Assembly: GCA_012515365.1 (NCBI GenBank)
Contig: JAAYYM010000702.1
Coordinates: 1 to 9,124, forward strand
Length of the DNA stretch: 9,124 bases
DNA from: Clostridia bacterium
GTDB lineage: Bacteria; Bacillota_A; Clostridia; Lachnospirales; Lachnospiraceae
Reading direction: 5' to 3'
Shown: positions 1-5,938 of the stretch, piece after piece
Layout: each line of letters begins with the position of its first letter
How positions within the stretch are numbered: the stretch's first letter is position 1
Translations under genes and position numbers: made by a program
The notes under the pieces: model-generated
What the model was told of the DNA's origin: nothing
Databases searched by the model: none
The model's input: the letters and a program-made list of their open reading frames with translations, nothing else

Positions 1-821
1 AAGCAAAAGAAAAAATAGAAGAGTTTAGACCTGATAAGGTTGTTAAAATTACTAAAGTTGAACCAAACCGCAAACAGCCGAGACAGGATTTTGATGAAGA
101 TAAATTAATTGAGTTATCAGAATCGATTAAGCAATATGGGTTATTACAACCTATTTTGGTACAGGATCGGACAGATTATTATGAAATTATTGCCGGTGAA
201 AGAAGATGGAGAGCTGCAAAAATTGCCGGATTAACAGAAGTTCCTGTTATCATTAAAGATTTAACAGAACAGGAAATATTGGAGATTTCTTTAATTGAAA
301 ATATACAGAGAGAAAACTTAAACCCAATTGAAGAAGCAAAAGCATACAAAAGACTTTTAGAAGAATTTAAATTAAAACAAGATGAAGTAGCTGACAGAGT
401 TTCAAAGAGCAGATCTGCTATTACCAATTCTATGAGACTATTGAAGTTAAATGAAGAGGTTCAACAAATGCTGATCAGTGATATGATATCACAGGGACAT
501 GCCAGAACTTTATTAGGAATCGAAGATCAGGAAATACAATTACAATTAGCAACAAAGGTGTTTGACGAAAAACTAAGTGTAAGAGATATTGAAAAATTAG
601 TTAAGAATATGAACAAACCGGAGAACACCAAAAAACAGGAAACGAAAAATGATGATTTAGATTATATTTATAGGAACTTAGAAGAAAAAATGAAAATAGC
701 TGTTGGTACAAAGGTTAATATAGTATCGAAAGGAAATGGAAAAGGAAAAATAGAAGTAGAGTATTTTTCGAACGATGAATTAGAGAGAATCGTTGAATTA
801 ATTACATCTGCAGAAAAATAA
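1..821 (+). CDS. parB: Chromosome partitioning protein ParB/Spo0J (5' end outside window)
   Basis: ParB binds parS near the origin, loads as a CTP-dependent clamp and works with ParA (Soj) in chromosome segregation. The frame is open from the first complete codon at position 3, so the start lies outside the window; a TTG at 156 is internal, because the upstream codons already encode the conserved ParB N-domain (NRKQPRQDFDEDKL, then ESIKQYGLLQPI). The nucleotide-binding box GERRWRAA lies at 195-218. The ENIQREXLNPIEEAXAY-type box follows at about 297-345, then a helix-turn-helix (DEVADRVSKSRSAITNSMRLL) and a C-terminal dimerisation segment ending IEVEYFSNDELERIVELI. The gene is AT-rich like the next three genes. 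It is followed after 29 bp by a DUF4446-type gene, so an operon is likely. parA would be expected just upstream. The family is clear; only the 5' boundary is missing. Confidence 0.95.
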   Translation, partial: AKEKIEEFRPDKVVKITKVEPNRKQPRQDFDEDKLIELSESIKQYGLLQPILVQDRTDYYEIIAGERRWRAAKIAGLTEVPVIIKDLTEQEILEISLIENIQRENLNPIEEAKAYKRLLEEFKLKQDEVADRVSKSRSAITNSMRLLKLNEEVQQMLISDMISQGHARTLLGIEDQEIQLQLATKVFDEKLSVRDIEKLVKNMNKPENTKKQETKNDDLDYIYRNLEEKMKIAVGTKVNIVSKGNGKGKIEVEYFSNDELERIVELITSAEK

Positions 822-850
822 AGATACAACTGAGAGGAGTTTATATAGAA

Positions 851-1378
851 ATGGAAAGTAATTTGTTTAATAGTATGGGAATGGGTGGAATAGATCCTGG
901 TGTATTATTTATTATTTTATTAGTATTGTTTATTATTGTGCTTGTCATGTTAATAACATTATTAGTAAAATATAATAGATTACAAGAAGCCTATACAAAT
1001 TTTATGCAAGGAAAAAAGGCAAAAAGTTTAGAGCAACAGATAGAAAATTTATTTAATGATATTGAGTTTTTACGTAATTCCACAGAAAAAAATAGAAAAG
1101 ATATTATTAGATTAATCGATAATTTGCGTGATACATACCAAAGAGTAGGTGTCGTAAAATATGACGCATTTAAAGAAATGGGCGGAAAACTAAGCTTTTC
1201 AGTTGCATTATTGAATGATCGTAGAAATGGGTTTATATTGAACTCAGTTCATAGCAGCGAAGGCTGTTATGTATATGTAAAAGAAATAAATCGTGGAGAA
1301 AGTGCAATTTCGTTAGGTGAAGAAGAAGAAAAAGCATTATTACAGGCTTTACAGAATGATATTGAAGATTATGAGTAG
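851..1378 (+). CDS. DUF4446-family single-pass membrane protein
   Basis: The role is unknown. The 175-residue product has a short glycine/methionine-rich N-terminus, one strong transmembrane helix (about residues 17-41), then a charged, probably coiled-coil stretch (about 50-100). A compact C-terminal domain follows with the motif RVGVVKYDAFKEMGGKLSFS, then ALLNDRRNGFILNSVHS. That order and those motifs match the DUF4446 family, which in Clostridia often sits directly downstream of parB. The ATG at 851 has a Shine-Dalgarno-like AGAGGAG at 833-839. Association with the chromosome-segregation operon suggests a cell-cycle or membrane-linked role, but that is inference from position only. Confidence 0.85.
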   Translation: MESNLFNSMGMGGIDPGVLFIILLVLFIIVLVMLITLLVKYNRLQEAYTNFMQGKKAKSLEQQIENLFNDIEFLRNSTEKNRKDIIRLIDNLRDTYQRVGVVKYDAFKEMGGKLSFSVALLNDRRNGFILNSVHSSEGCYVYVKEINRGESAISLGEEEEKALLQALQNDIEDYE

Positions 1379-1403
1379 CTAGTGTTTAGGTGGAGAGCAT
1401 AAT

Positions 1404-2456
1404 ATGCATTTAGAAAAAGTCAGCAATTTAGTTGGTGGTGAGTACTTAGCAAAGCCAGTTATTTATGGATTGAATCAAGTACTGATCTATGAAGGAACAA
1501 TCTTAAGAAAAGAGTATATTGAAAGGCTGATCAATTTAGGAATTGATGAGGTTTATATTATTGATGATTTATCTATTCAGGATGAGAGTGAAATCATCAA
1601 TGATGAAGTAAAAAAAGACTGTACAATTAAGGTTAAGAAATTGCTGGATAGTCATATCTATAAGGATAATGATAAGCTTTCTGAGATTAAAGAAACGACT
1701 ACCAGAATTATTAATGAGATACTAGAAAAAAAAGAAGTAGTTGAAAAGATATATGATATCAGAGAGCGTAGTGCAGATTTATGTGACCATTGTATTAATG
1801 TATCAACCTTATCAATTTTAACAGCAGTTAAGATGAATTTGCCTGAAAATCTGATTTATGATATTGGAGTTGGAAGTATCCTGCATGATTTAGGACTCAA
1901 ATATATTTCAGTTCCATATAATAACATATCATTAGACGAATTAACACCAGAGCGTGCATTTGAATATAAGAAACACACAGTGTATGGTTTTTCTTCTGTA
2001 GAAAAAGAAAGTTGGATGACTAGTACGGCAAAAAAAATTCTTCTATTTCATCATGAAAGAATTAATGGATCCGGTTTTCCTTTAAAGTTACGAACAATTG
2101 CAATTGAGAATAGAATTGTAGCTGTGTGTGATGCTTTTGATGAATTGATTTGTGGGATCGGTTGTAAGCAGGTAAAGGTACAGGAAGCCATTGAATATAT
2201 TAGAGTTAATAAAGAAACAAAATTTGACAGTAAAGTTGTAGATATTTTTCTGGATTTTGTTGCTACATATCCAATAGGAACACATGTTCTAACAAATGAA
2301 GGTGATACTGCAATTGTAATTGAGCAAAACGAACATTTTTCAGATCGTCCGAAGATCAGATTAATAAAGAATAAAGATAATCAAATTTATAATGATAATA
2401 AAACAATAGACCTTTTGGAAGTTCATCATGTATTTATCGAGAAGGTGTTGGATTAG
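1404..2456 (+). CDS. HD-GYP domain protein (probable cyclic dinucleotide phosphodiesterase)
   Basis: HD-GYP proteins hydrolyse cyclic di-GMP or related dinucleotides using a bi- or trinuclear metal centre. The 350-residue protein has an N-terminal region of about 115 residues (GGEYLAKPVIYGLNQVLIYEG) of the type often found in front of HD-GYP domains. The HD-GYP core follows at about 125-290: H129, HD at 161-162, H191, HHE at 216-218, GSGFP at 222-226, D243 (AVCDAFDEL) and KFDSKVV at about 273-279. The presumed metal ligands are therefore all present. Two departures are visible: HDLGL instead of the usual HDIGK, and GFP instead of GYP. A C-terminal tail of about 60 residues follows. There is no signal peptide or membrane segment, so the protein should be cytosolic. 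The ATG has GGAG 8 nt upstream (1392-1395). The gene lies 25 bp after DUF4446 and 3 bp before the next ribosome-binding region, consistent with one operon. Substrate is not deducible. Confidence 0.88.
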   Translation: MHLEKVSNLVGGEYLAKPVIYGLNQVLIYEGTILRKEYIERLINLGIDEVYIIDDLSIQDESEIINDEVKKDCTIKVKKLLDSHIYKDNDKLSEIKETTTRIINEILEKKEVVEKIYDIRERSADLCDHCINVSTLSILTAVKMNLPENLIYDIGVGSILHDLGLKYISVPYNNISLDELTPERAFEYKKHTVYGFSSVEKESWMTSTAKKILLFHHERINGSGFPLKLRTIAIENRIVAVCDAFDELICGIGCKQVKVQEAIEYIRVNKETKFDSKVVDIFLDFVATYPIGTHVLTNEGDTAIVIEQNEHFSDRPKIRLIKNKDNQIYNDNKTIDLLEVHHVFIEKVLD

Positions 2457-2474
2457 TGATTGGAGGGTGCTATT

Positions 2475-3356
2475 TTGCATCAATATTTACGTGCAATCGG
2501 ATTTAGTAGTATTACAAGTAAGAAGCAGTTAAATAGTTTATTAGATGATGTTATTAATCATGCAGATGAAAAAAATTATGTAGAAATAGATCAGGAATCT
2601 GTTCTTGTCGAATATGTGAAGGAATATGCAAATTCAATGGGAATTGTAGTCAGAGGTGAATTTGATGACGCAGAGCAATTCTCATTAGATTTTTATTATC
2701 CAATCTGCAGAGGTGTTCATATTAGCACAGAAGAGGATATAGCGATTGAGAGACATGCAGAAAAAGAAAGTTATGCGGGTGCATGCGATGATATTAAAAT
2801 AGGAGTTTCACTTATTTTTTATCTGCAAAATACAATTGATTATCTGAAAAATCGTAAAATAAATAAAAGGAATAAATATAATTCAGACGTGATATTTACA
2901 GGTCTTTCAATTCAGGGAAAAATAATGCTTCCCATTAATAAGAATGAGAAAGATAAGAATCGAATCAAAAAAGCATCAAAAAACCGTTATCATTTACTTG
3001 CTGCAGCAAGAAGAGGAGACGAAGATGCAATTGAAAGCCTGACGCTTGAAGATATTGATACTTACACGACCATTTCTAGAAAAATATTAAAAGAAGATGT
3101 TTTTACTTTAGTTGATTCTTATTTTATGCCATATGGTGTAGAATGTGACCAGTATTCAGTTCTTGGTGAAATAGAAGATGTAGAAACAGTAGTGAATAAG
3201 TATACAAATGAAAAAGTATATTTAATTACATTAAATTGCAATGAAATATTGTTAGATATCAGTATTAATAAAAAAGATCTACTTGGTGAACCAATGGTTG
3301 GAAGAAGATTTAAAGGAGTATTATGGATGCAAGGAAAGGTAGATTTTAATGTTTAA
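2475..3356 (+). CDS. DUF3881-family protein of unknown function
   Basis: The function is unknown. The N-terminal pattern (HQYLRAIGFS, then LLDDVINHAD) and overall layout match what I know as DUF3881, a family largely of Lachnospiraceae; this is recognition from memory. I place the start at TTG 2475 because GGAGGG at 2462-2467 sits 7 nt before it; the in-frame TTG at 2460 would put that Shine-Dalgarno sequence inside the gene. The product is 293 residues. No signal peptide or transmembrane helix is apparent. There is a highly basic stretch in the middle (KNRKINKRNKYN and later KNEKDKNRIKKASKNR) and a helical patch AAARRGDEDAIESLTLEDID. The C-terminal third (EIEDVETVVNKYTNEKVYLITLNCNEILLDI) looks beta-rich. 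It follows the HD-GYP gene almost directly and is the last gene of the chromosomal block. Confidence 0.8.
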   Translation: MHQYLRAIGFSSITSKKQLNSLLDDVINHADEKNYVEIDQESVLVEYVKEYANSMGIVVRGEFDDAEQFSLDFYYPICRGVHISTEEDIAIERHAEKESYAGACDDIKIGVSLIFYLQNTIDYLKNRKINKRNKYNSDVIFTGLSIQGKIMLPINKNEKDKNRIKKASKNRYHLLAAARRGDEDAIESLTLEDIDTYTTISRKILKEDVFTLVDSYFMPYGVECDQYSVLGEIEDVETVVNKYTNEKVYLITLNCNEILLDISINKKDLLGEPMVGRRFKGVLWMQGKVDFNV

Positions 3357-3366
3357 ATATGATATA

Positions 3367-3394
3367 AATATAAGGTAAACGTTTATCTTATATT
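3367..3394. repeat. 28-bp near-perfect palindrome after the parB-DUF3881 block
   Basis: The left arm is AATATAAGGTAAAC (3367-3380) and the right arm is GTTTATCTTATATT (3381-3394). They pair over all 14 positions with one G-U pair and no spacer; as RNA it folds as a 12-bp stem with an ACGT loop. It begins 11 bp after the DUF3881 stop codon. No T-run follows, so it is not a textbook intrinsic terminator. It may be an operator, a weak or processing hairpin, or a recombination-related site. The overlapping extended -10-like TGATATAAA (3360-3368) could belong to a promoter for the RNAs downstream, but no good -35 is visible. Confidence 0.6.
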
Positions 3395-3400
3395 AAGATT

Positions 3401-3510
3401 TCCTGCTTCTATAGTTAAATGGATATAACAAGCCCCTCCTAAGGTTCAACCATGGTTGACACCTACGGAAGTAGAGAAGTGGTAAGTCAGAGTTCGATTC
3501 CAGTAAGGAT
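3401..3510 (+). pseudogene. tRNA-Arg(CCU)-like sequence with a 36-nt insertion (relic or tRNA mimic)
   Basis: Three blocks align in register with the true tRNA-Arg at 3622. These are an 18-nt identical D-arm block TAGTTAAATGGATATAAC (3412-3429), the anticodon-loop block CCTCCTAAG (3435-3443), and the T-loop block GTTCGATTCC (3492-3501). The first two blocks are 23 nt apart in both copies. The second and third are 57 nt apart here and 21 nt apart in the true tRNA, so 36 extra bases lie on the 3' side of the anticodon loop. The extra segment contains the palindrome TCAACCATGGTTGA (3446-3459), which can form a hairpin with loop CATG. The T-stem does not pair and the acceptor arms match only weakly (TCCTGCT against AGTAAGGA with a bulge), so it is unlikely to be a working tRNA. 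It could be a decayed tRNA, a recombination product or the tRNA-like domain of a larger RNA. Confidence 0.6.
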
Positions 3511-3540
3511 TGACCTGGATGTCAAAGTAAGTTACAATAG

Positions 3541-3619
3541 AAATTCATCACGAAAGTGATTGGATTCATAGATATGGCGACCGTAGCCAAAAGGCTGAAA
3601 AAGCCTGAAAATACGGCAT
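3541..3619 (+). ncRNA. Candidate structured RNA: GAAA-capped hairpin plus second branched helix
   Basis: There are two well-formed elements. The first is a stem 3542-3551 pairing with 3556-3566 (10 bp, one bulged T at 3561) closed by a GAAA tetraloop at 3552-3555. The second is an outer helix CCGTA (3581-3585) with TACGG (3612-3616), extended by ATG/CAT (3574-3576 with 3617-3619). Inside it, GGCT (3593-3596) can pair either with AGCC at 3585-3588 or with AGCC at 3602-3605, giving two alternative inner hairpins. There is also a small hairpin upstream (TTGAC/GTCAA at about 3510-3526). No ORF with a ribosome-binding site is evident here. I do not recognise a known riboswitch, ribozyme or intron core. 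It may be one transcript with the tRNA-like segment before it and the tRNA after it. That it is an RNA gene is inference from folding alone. Confidence 0.35.
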
Positions 3620-3621
3620 TT

Positions 3622-3693
3622 GTTCCCTTAGTTAAATGGATATAACGGGGTCCTCCTAAGACTCTATTGTAGGTTCGATTCCTATAGGGAACG
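3622..3693 (+). tRNA. tRNA-Arg (anticodon CCT)
   Basis: A full cloverleaf can be drawn. The acceptor is GTTCCCT (3622-3628) with AGGGAAC (3686-3692) and discriminator G3693. The D-arm is GTT/AAC. The anticodon stem is GGGTC/GACTC around loop CTCCTAA, giving anticodon CCT for the AGG codon. The T-stem is GTAGG/CCTAT around TTCGATT. The gene is 72 nt long and CCA is not encoded. It sits at the boundary between the AT-rich chromosomal block and the mobile-element block, and tRNA-Arg(CCU) 3' ends are known integration targets. No obvious -10/-35 lies immediately upstream, so it may be transcribed from further upstream. Confidence 0.95.
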
Positions 3694-3701
3694 CTCATTT
3701 A

Positions 3702-3736
3702 AGCAGTAATGACTAGAAAATCATTGCTGCTTTTTT
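3702..3736 (+). terminator. Intrinsic terminator after tRNA-Arg
   Basis: The stem AGCAGTAATGA (3702-3712) pairs with TCATTGCTGCT (3721-3731), 11 bp with one G-U pair, around an 8-nt loop. It is followed by a T-run through 3736. It lies 8 nt after the tRNA discriminator base and fits termination of the tRNA transcript. Confidence 0.88.
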
Positions 3737-3756
3737 CATGTAAAAATGGCAGTTTC

Positions 3757-3852
3757 GGTGACAAATTTGTCAGCGAAATATGGCATGGAGAACTGATTTT
3801 GTCAGCGAAAATGATTTCTTGTCACCAATCCATATTTTTCAAAACTGTCAGC
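3757..3852. repeat. Iteron-like cluster of TGTCA repeats
   Basis: The 13-mer TTTGTCAGCGAAA occurs twice, at 3766-3778 and 3798-3810, exactly 32 bp apart (about three helical turns). TGTCAGC recurs at 3846-3852. GGTGACAA (3757-3764) and its inverse TTGTCACC (3819-3826) bracket the pair. The first unit forms a perfect 14-bp palindrome TGACAAATTTGTCA (3759-3772). The cluster lies in the non-coding start of the mobile element, upstream of its ParB-like gene. The spacing and symmetry suggest a multi-protein binding site: a partition site for the element's ParB, a recombination or excisionase site, an operator, or part of a transfer origin. The sequence does not decide between these. Confidence 0.6.
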
Positions 3853-3954
3853 CATAGGGATTAAGTACAAAGTAGGATGAGGTTTAGGTTGTAAAAGTAA
3901 GGAAAGATGGAAAGGAAAACACTGTAGTCTTGCCAAAAAAGGCCTGTCGGAAGA
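3853..3954. other. Leader region before the element parB-like gene
   Basis: This is non-coding. A tiny reading frame, ATG at 3907 to TAG at 3927 (MERKTL), lies behind a poorly spaced AAGG. GCCAAAAAAGGC (about 3932-3943) is a small possible hairpin. The segment GCCTGTC (about 3942-3948) can pair with GACGGGC in the 3' arm of the terminator-like hairpin that follows, offering an alternative fold. No convincing promoter can be assigned. Confidence 0.3.
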
Positions 3955-4002
3955 GTCCGTTCAGATTAGATGAAAAATAATCTATTCTGGACGGGCTTTT
4001 TT
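3955..4002 (+). terminator. Terminator-like hairpin in the leader of the element parB-like gene
   Basis: The arms at 3955-3971 and 3980-3996 pair over 17 positions with two G-U pairs and one mismatch, around an 8-nt A-rich loop, followed by TTTTTT (3997-4002). This is a strong intrinsic terminator shape. It ends 36 nt before the ParB-like start codon and points towards that gene, so it either ends upstream transcription (insulation) or acts as a leader attenuator. The competing pairing of its 3' arm with about 3942-3948 would favour attenuation, but this is inference. Confidence 0.75.
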
Positions 4003-4038
4003 GCGTTAGTGAGTGTGTTCAGGGAAAGGAAGTTGCCT

Positions 4039-4905
4039 ATGGCAGAAAAGAAAGAATTAGCTGTAACAGAGGAAAAGGTCGTTGAGATTGAAATGGAGAG
4101 ACTGAGATCTTTTGAAAATCATCCATTCAAGGTAAAGGCAGACAGTCAGATGATTGAATTACAGGAAAGCGTGAAAAAGTATGGGATTCTTAATCCGCTG
4201 ATTGTAAGACCGAGAAAAGATGGTACCTATGAAATCATATCAGGGCACAGAAGAAAATTTGCTGCTGAGAAGATTGGATATCGGAAAGTGCCAGTGATCA
4301 TTAGGGTACTTAAGGATGATGATGCAGTAGTTTCAATGGTTGATTCCAATTTGCAGCGAGAAATGATCAGCCCCAGTGAAAAGGCATTTGCTTACAAGAT
4401 GAAGTACGAAGTAATCAAAAGAAGAGCTGGGAGAAGAAAATGTGGTCAGGTGGACCACAATTTAGGTAAGAAGAGCATTGAGCTGATTGGCGAAGAATGT
4501 GGAGACAGTCCAAAGCAGGTCCAGAGGTATATCAAGATAACAGATCTGATACCGGAGATGCTTGAAAAGGTGGATGACGGAAGCATGGGATTTACACCGG
4601 CTGTACAGCTGTCGTACCTGAATAAGAAGGAACAGAAGGAAATGTTGGAAGCAATGGAGTTTGCACAGTGTACGCCTTCATTATCACAAGCACTTCGAAT
4701 AAAGAAGTTTAGTACGGAAGGAAAACTGACGGTACAGGATATGGAAGATATCCTAAGTGAAATCAAACAGAAAGACATTGACCGTGTTGTATTTAAGAAT
4801 GAGCAGCTTCACAGATTCTTTCCTACCAGCTATACAGCGGAGCAGATGAGGCGGGAAATACTTGAAATGCTGAAAATGAACATGAATAAATATTGGGATG
4901 AATAA
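4039..4905 (+). CDS. ParB/RepB/Spo0J-family protein of the integrative element
   Basis: This DNA-binding protein of the ParB superfamily is of the kind carried at one end of Tn1549/CTn-like elements, where it is presumed to act in maintenance or control. I chose ATG 4039 because AAGGAAG (4026-4032) precedes it by 6 nt; an upstream in-frame ATG at 3970 lies inside the terminator hairpin and lacks a ribosome-binding site. The product is 288 residues. The N-domain begins [15 protein letters not shown], and the nucleotide-binding motif is SGHRRKFA (69-76) rather than GERRWRA. The second box is [19 protein letters not shown] (102-120). A helix-turn-helix follows at about 144-168 ([18 protein letters not shown]), then a helical C-terminal part. 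It is clearly diverged from the chromosomal ParB at the left end. It is 14 bp upstream of the ParA-start ORF, so the two are probably co-transcribed. Base use resembles the downstream conjugation genes. Confidence 0.9.
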   Translation: MAEKKELAVTEEKVVEIEMERLRSFENHPFKVKADSQMIELQESVKKYGILNPLIVRPRKDGTYEIISGHRRKFAAEKIGYRKVPVIIRVLKDDDAVVSMVDSNLQREMISPSEKAFAYKMKYEVIKRRAGRRKCGQVDHNLGKKSIELIGEECGDSPKQVQRYIKITDLIPEMLEKVDDGSMGFTPAVQLSYLNKKEQKEMLEAMEFAQCTPSLSQALRIKKFSTEGKLTVQDMEDILSEIKQKDIDRVVFKNEQLHRFFPTSYTAEQMRREILEMLKMNMNKYWDE

Positions 4906-4919
4906 AGGAGAAAAAGCTT

Positions 4920-5450
4920 ATGTGTAAGGTAATTGCAGTATCAAATCAAAAAGGTGGAGTCGGAAAGACCGTATCGTGTGTAAATCTTGGAATTGGATTA
5001 GCAAAAGAAGGAAAGAAAGTGCTTCTGATTGACGGGGATCCTCAGGGAAGTCTTACTATCAGCCTTGGTTATGAGGAACCGGATGAAATGGAGTATTCTC
5101 TTGCAACGCTTATGATGTATGTACTGGCGGCCATCATCTTCGTTATTATCAACGGACGTATGATTGAGATTTATCTTATGGTCAGCCTGGCACCTATTCC
5201 ATTTGCTACTTTTGGAAACAGGGAGCAGAGCATGATGGGACAGAATTATTTGAGAAGTCTGTTTGCACTTGGATTCCAGGGATTTCTGATCATGGTATGT
5301 GTGGGAATCTATGCAGTCCTGATTCAGTCAGTAGCTTTCAGTTCAGATATTATCGGTTCTTTATGGAAGGTAATGGGATTTACCATTTTGTTGGCATTTA
5401 CCTTATTTAAGACCGGAGCAGTAGCACACAGTATATTCCATGCACATTAA
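4920..5450 (+). CDS. ParA N-terminus fused in frame to VirB6/TrbL-like C-terminus (deletion product)
   Basis: Residues 1 to about 66 are a ParA/Soj ATPase start, with deviant Walker A KGGVGKT (11-17) and then [12 protein letters not shown] (35-46). The rest of ParA, including the later ATPase and dimer-forming parts (about 190 residues), is absent. From about residue 66 the sequence becomes the C-terminal part of the polytopic VirB6/TrbL-like channel protein of Tn1549/CTn elements. It has hydrophobic segments at about 67-97, 114-138 and 144-169 and the family motif [24 protein letters not shown] (79-102). A clean start exists (AAGGAG 4905-4910, ATG 4920). The next gene, PrgI, follows in the order expected after virB6. 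The junction lies near the repeated ATGATG at 5112-5117. I read it as an in-frame deletion joining parA to virB6, or an assembly join. Neither half is likely to keep its normal function. Confidence 0.85.
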   Translation: MCKVIAVSNQKGGVGKTVSCVNLGIGLAKEGKKVLLIDGDPQGSLTISLGYEEPDEMEYSLATLMMYVLAAIIFVIINGRMIEIYLMVSLAPIPFATFGNREQSMMGQNYLRSLFALGFQGFLIMVCVGIYAVLIQSVAFSSDIIGSLWKVMGFTILLAFTLFKTGAVAHSIFHAH

Positions 5451-5461
5451 GGAGGAAGATT

Positions 5462-5938
5462 ATGGCAGCATCTTATATCAGTGTCCCGAGGGACCTGACA
5501 AGAGTAAAAAGCAAGGTGATGTTCAATCTGACCAAAAGACAGCTGATTTGTTTTGGACTGGCGGCACTCATTGGAGTACCGTCATTCTTTTTGCTCAAAA
5601 CAGTAGTAAAGGTTAATACGGCAGTCATGGGAATGATGGTAATTATGATGCCATTCTTTTTTCTGGCTATGTATGAGAAGAACGGTCAGCCGTTGGAAGT
5701 TATTTTGAACCACATGATGCAGGCAGTATTCAAAAGGCCAAAGATCCGTCCCTATATGACGGATAACTATTACGCAGCGCTTTTGCGTCAGGCAAAGGCA
5801 GAAAAGGAGGTAGAAAACATTGTTAGACTTTCGCAAAAAGAAAGCACAGGAAAGCAGGAAGTTCAGAATGCCAGAAGGGTTAAACAAGGAAGAACAGAAG
5901 GCAGTAAGGGAAATCGTAAAAAACGCACAGAGAAATGA
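5462..5938 (+). CDS. PrgI-family inner-membrane protein of a type IV secretion system
   Basis: PrgI-type proteins are small VirB3-like membrane proteins encoded just before VirB4 in Gram-positive conjugation systems. The N-terminus SYISVPRDLTRVKSKVMFNLTKRQ is typical. Two transmembrane helices follow (about 27-46 and 53-70), then the conserved MYEKNGQPLE and a cytosolic region with FKRPKIRPYMTDN. The C-terminus is a lysine/arginine-rich tail. The product is 158 residues. The ATG has AAGGAGG 6 nt upstream (5449-5455), starting inside the stop codon of the preceding ORF. The last 119 bp overlap the start of virB4 in another frame, so about the last 39 codons are doubly coding and the two genes are probably translationally coupled. 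Confidence 0.9.
   Translation: MAASYISVPRDLTRVKSKVMFNLTKRQLICFGLAALIGVPSFFLLKTVVKVNTAVMGMMVIMMPFFFLAMYEKNGQPLEVILNHMMQAVFKRPKIRPYMTDNYYAALLRQAKAEKEVENIVRLSQKESTGKQEVQNARRVKQGRTEGSKGNRKKRTEK

Noticed and set aside
156..158. TTG 156 as the parB start
   Set aside because: The same frame upstream already encodes conserved ParB residues to the window edge, so the gene is cut by the window, not started here.
2460..2474. TTG 2460 as start of the DUF3881 protein
   Set aside because: The GGAGGG Shine-Dalgarno sequence would lie inside the gene; TTG 2475 has correct spacing and gives the expected HQYLRAIGFS start.
1..3356. parS site near chromosomal parB
   Set aside because: I saw no TGTTTCACGTGAAACA-like 16-mer in this block or elsewhere in the window.
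3541..3619. Known ribozyme or riboswitch (hammerhead, twister, c-di-GMP type)
   Set aside because: The hairpins and GAAA loops tempted the idea, but none of the conserved core sequences I know could be found.
3401..3621. Group I or group II intron in the tRNA-Arg anticodon loop
   Set aside because: The extra segment in the tRNA-like copy is only 36 nt, and no group I P/Q/R/S core or group II domain V is visible in the block; the true tRNA at 3622 is uninterrupted.
3757..3852. CRISPR array
   Set aside because: The repeats are too short, too few and partly inverted, with no uniform spacers; they look like protein-binding sites.
3970..4038. Longer N-terminus for the element ParB-like protein from ATG 3970
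   Set aside because: It would start inside the terminator hairpin, has no ribosome-binding site, and the added residues (NNLFWTGFFALVSVF) come from translating the hairpin and T-run. ATG 4039 has a good Shine-Dalgarno sequence.
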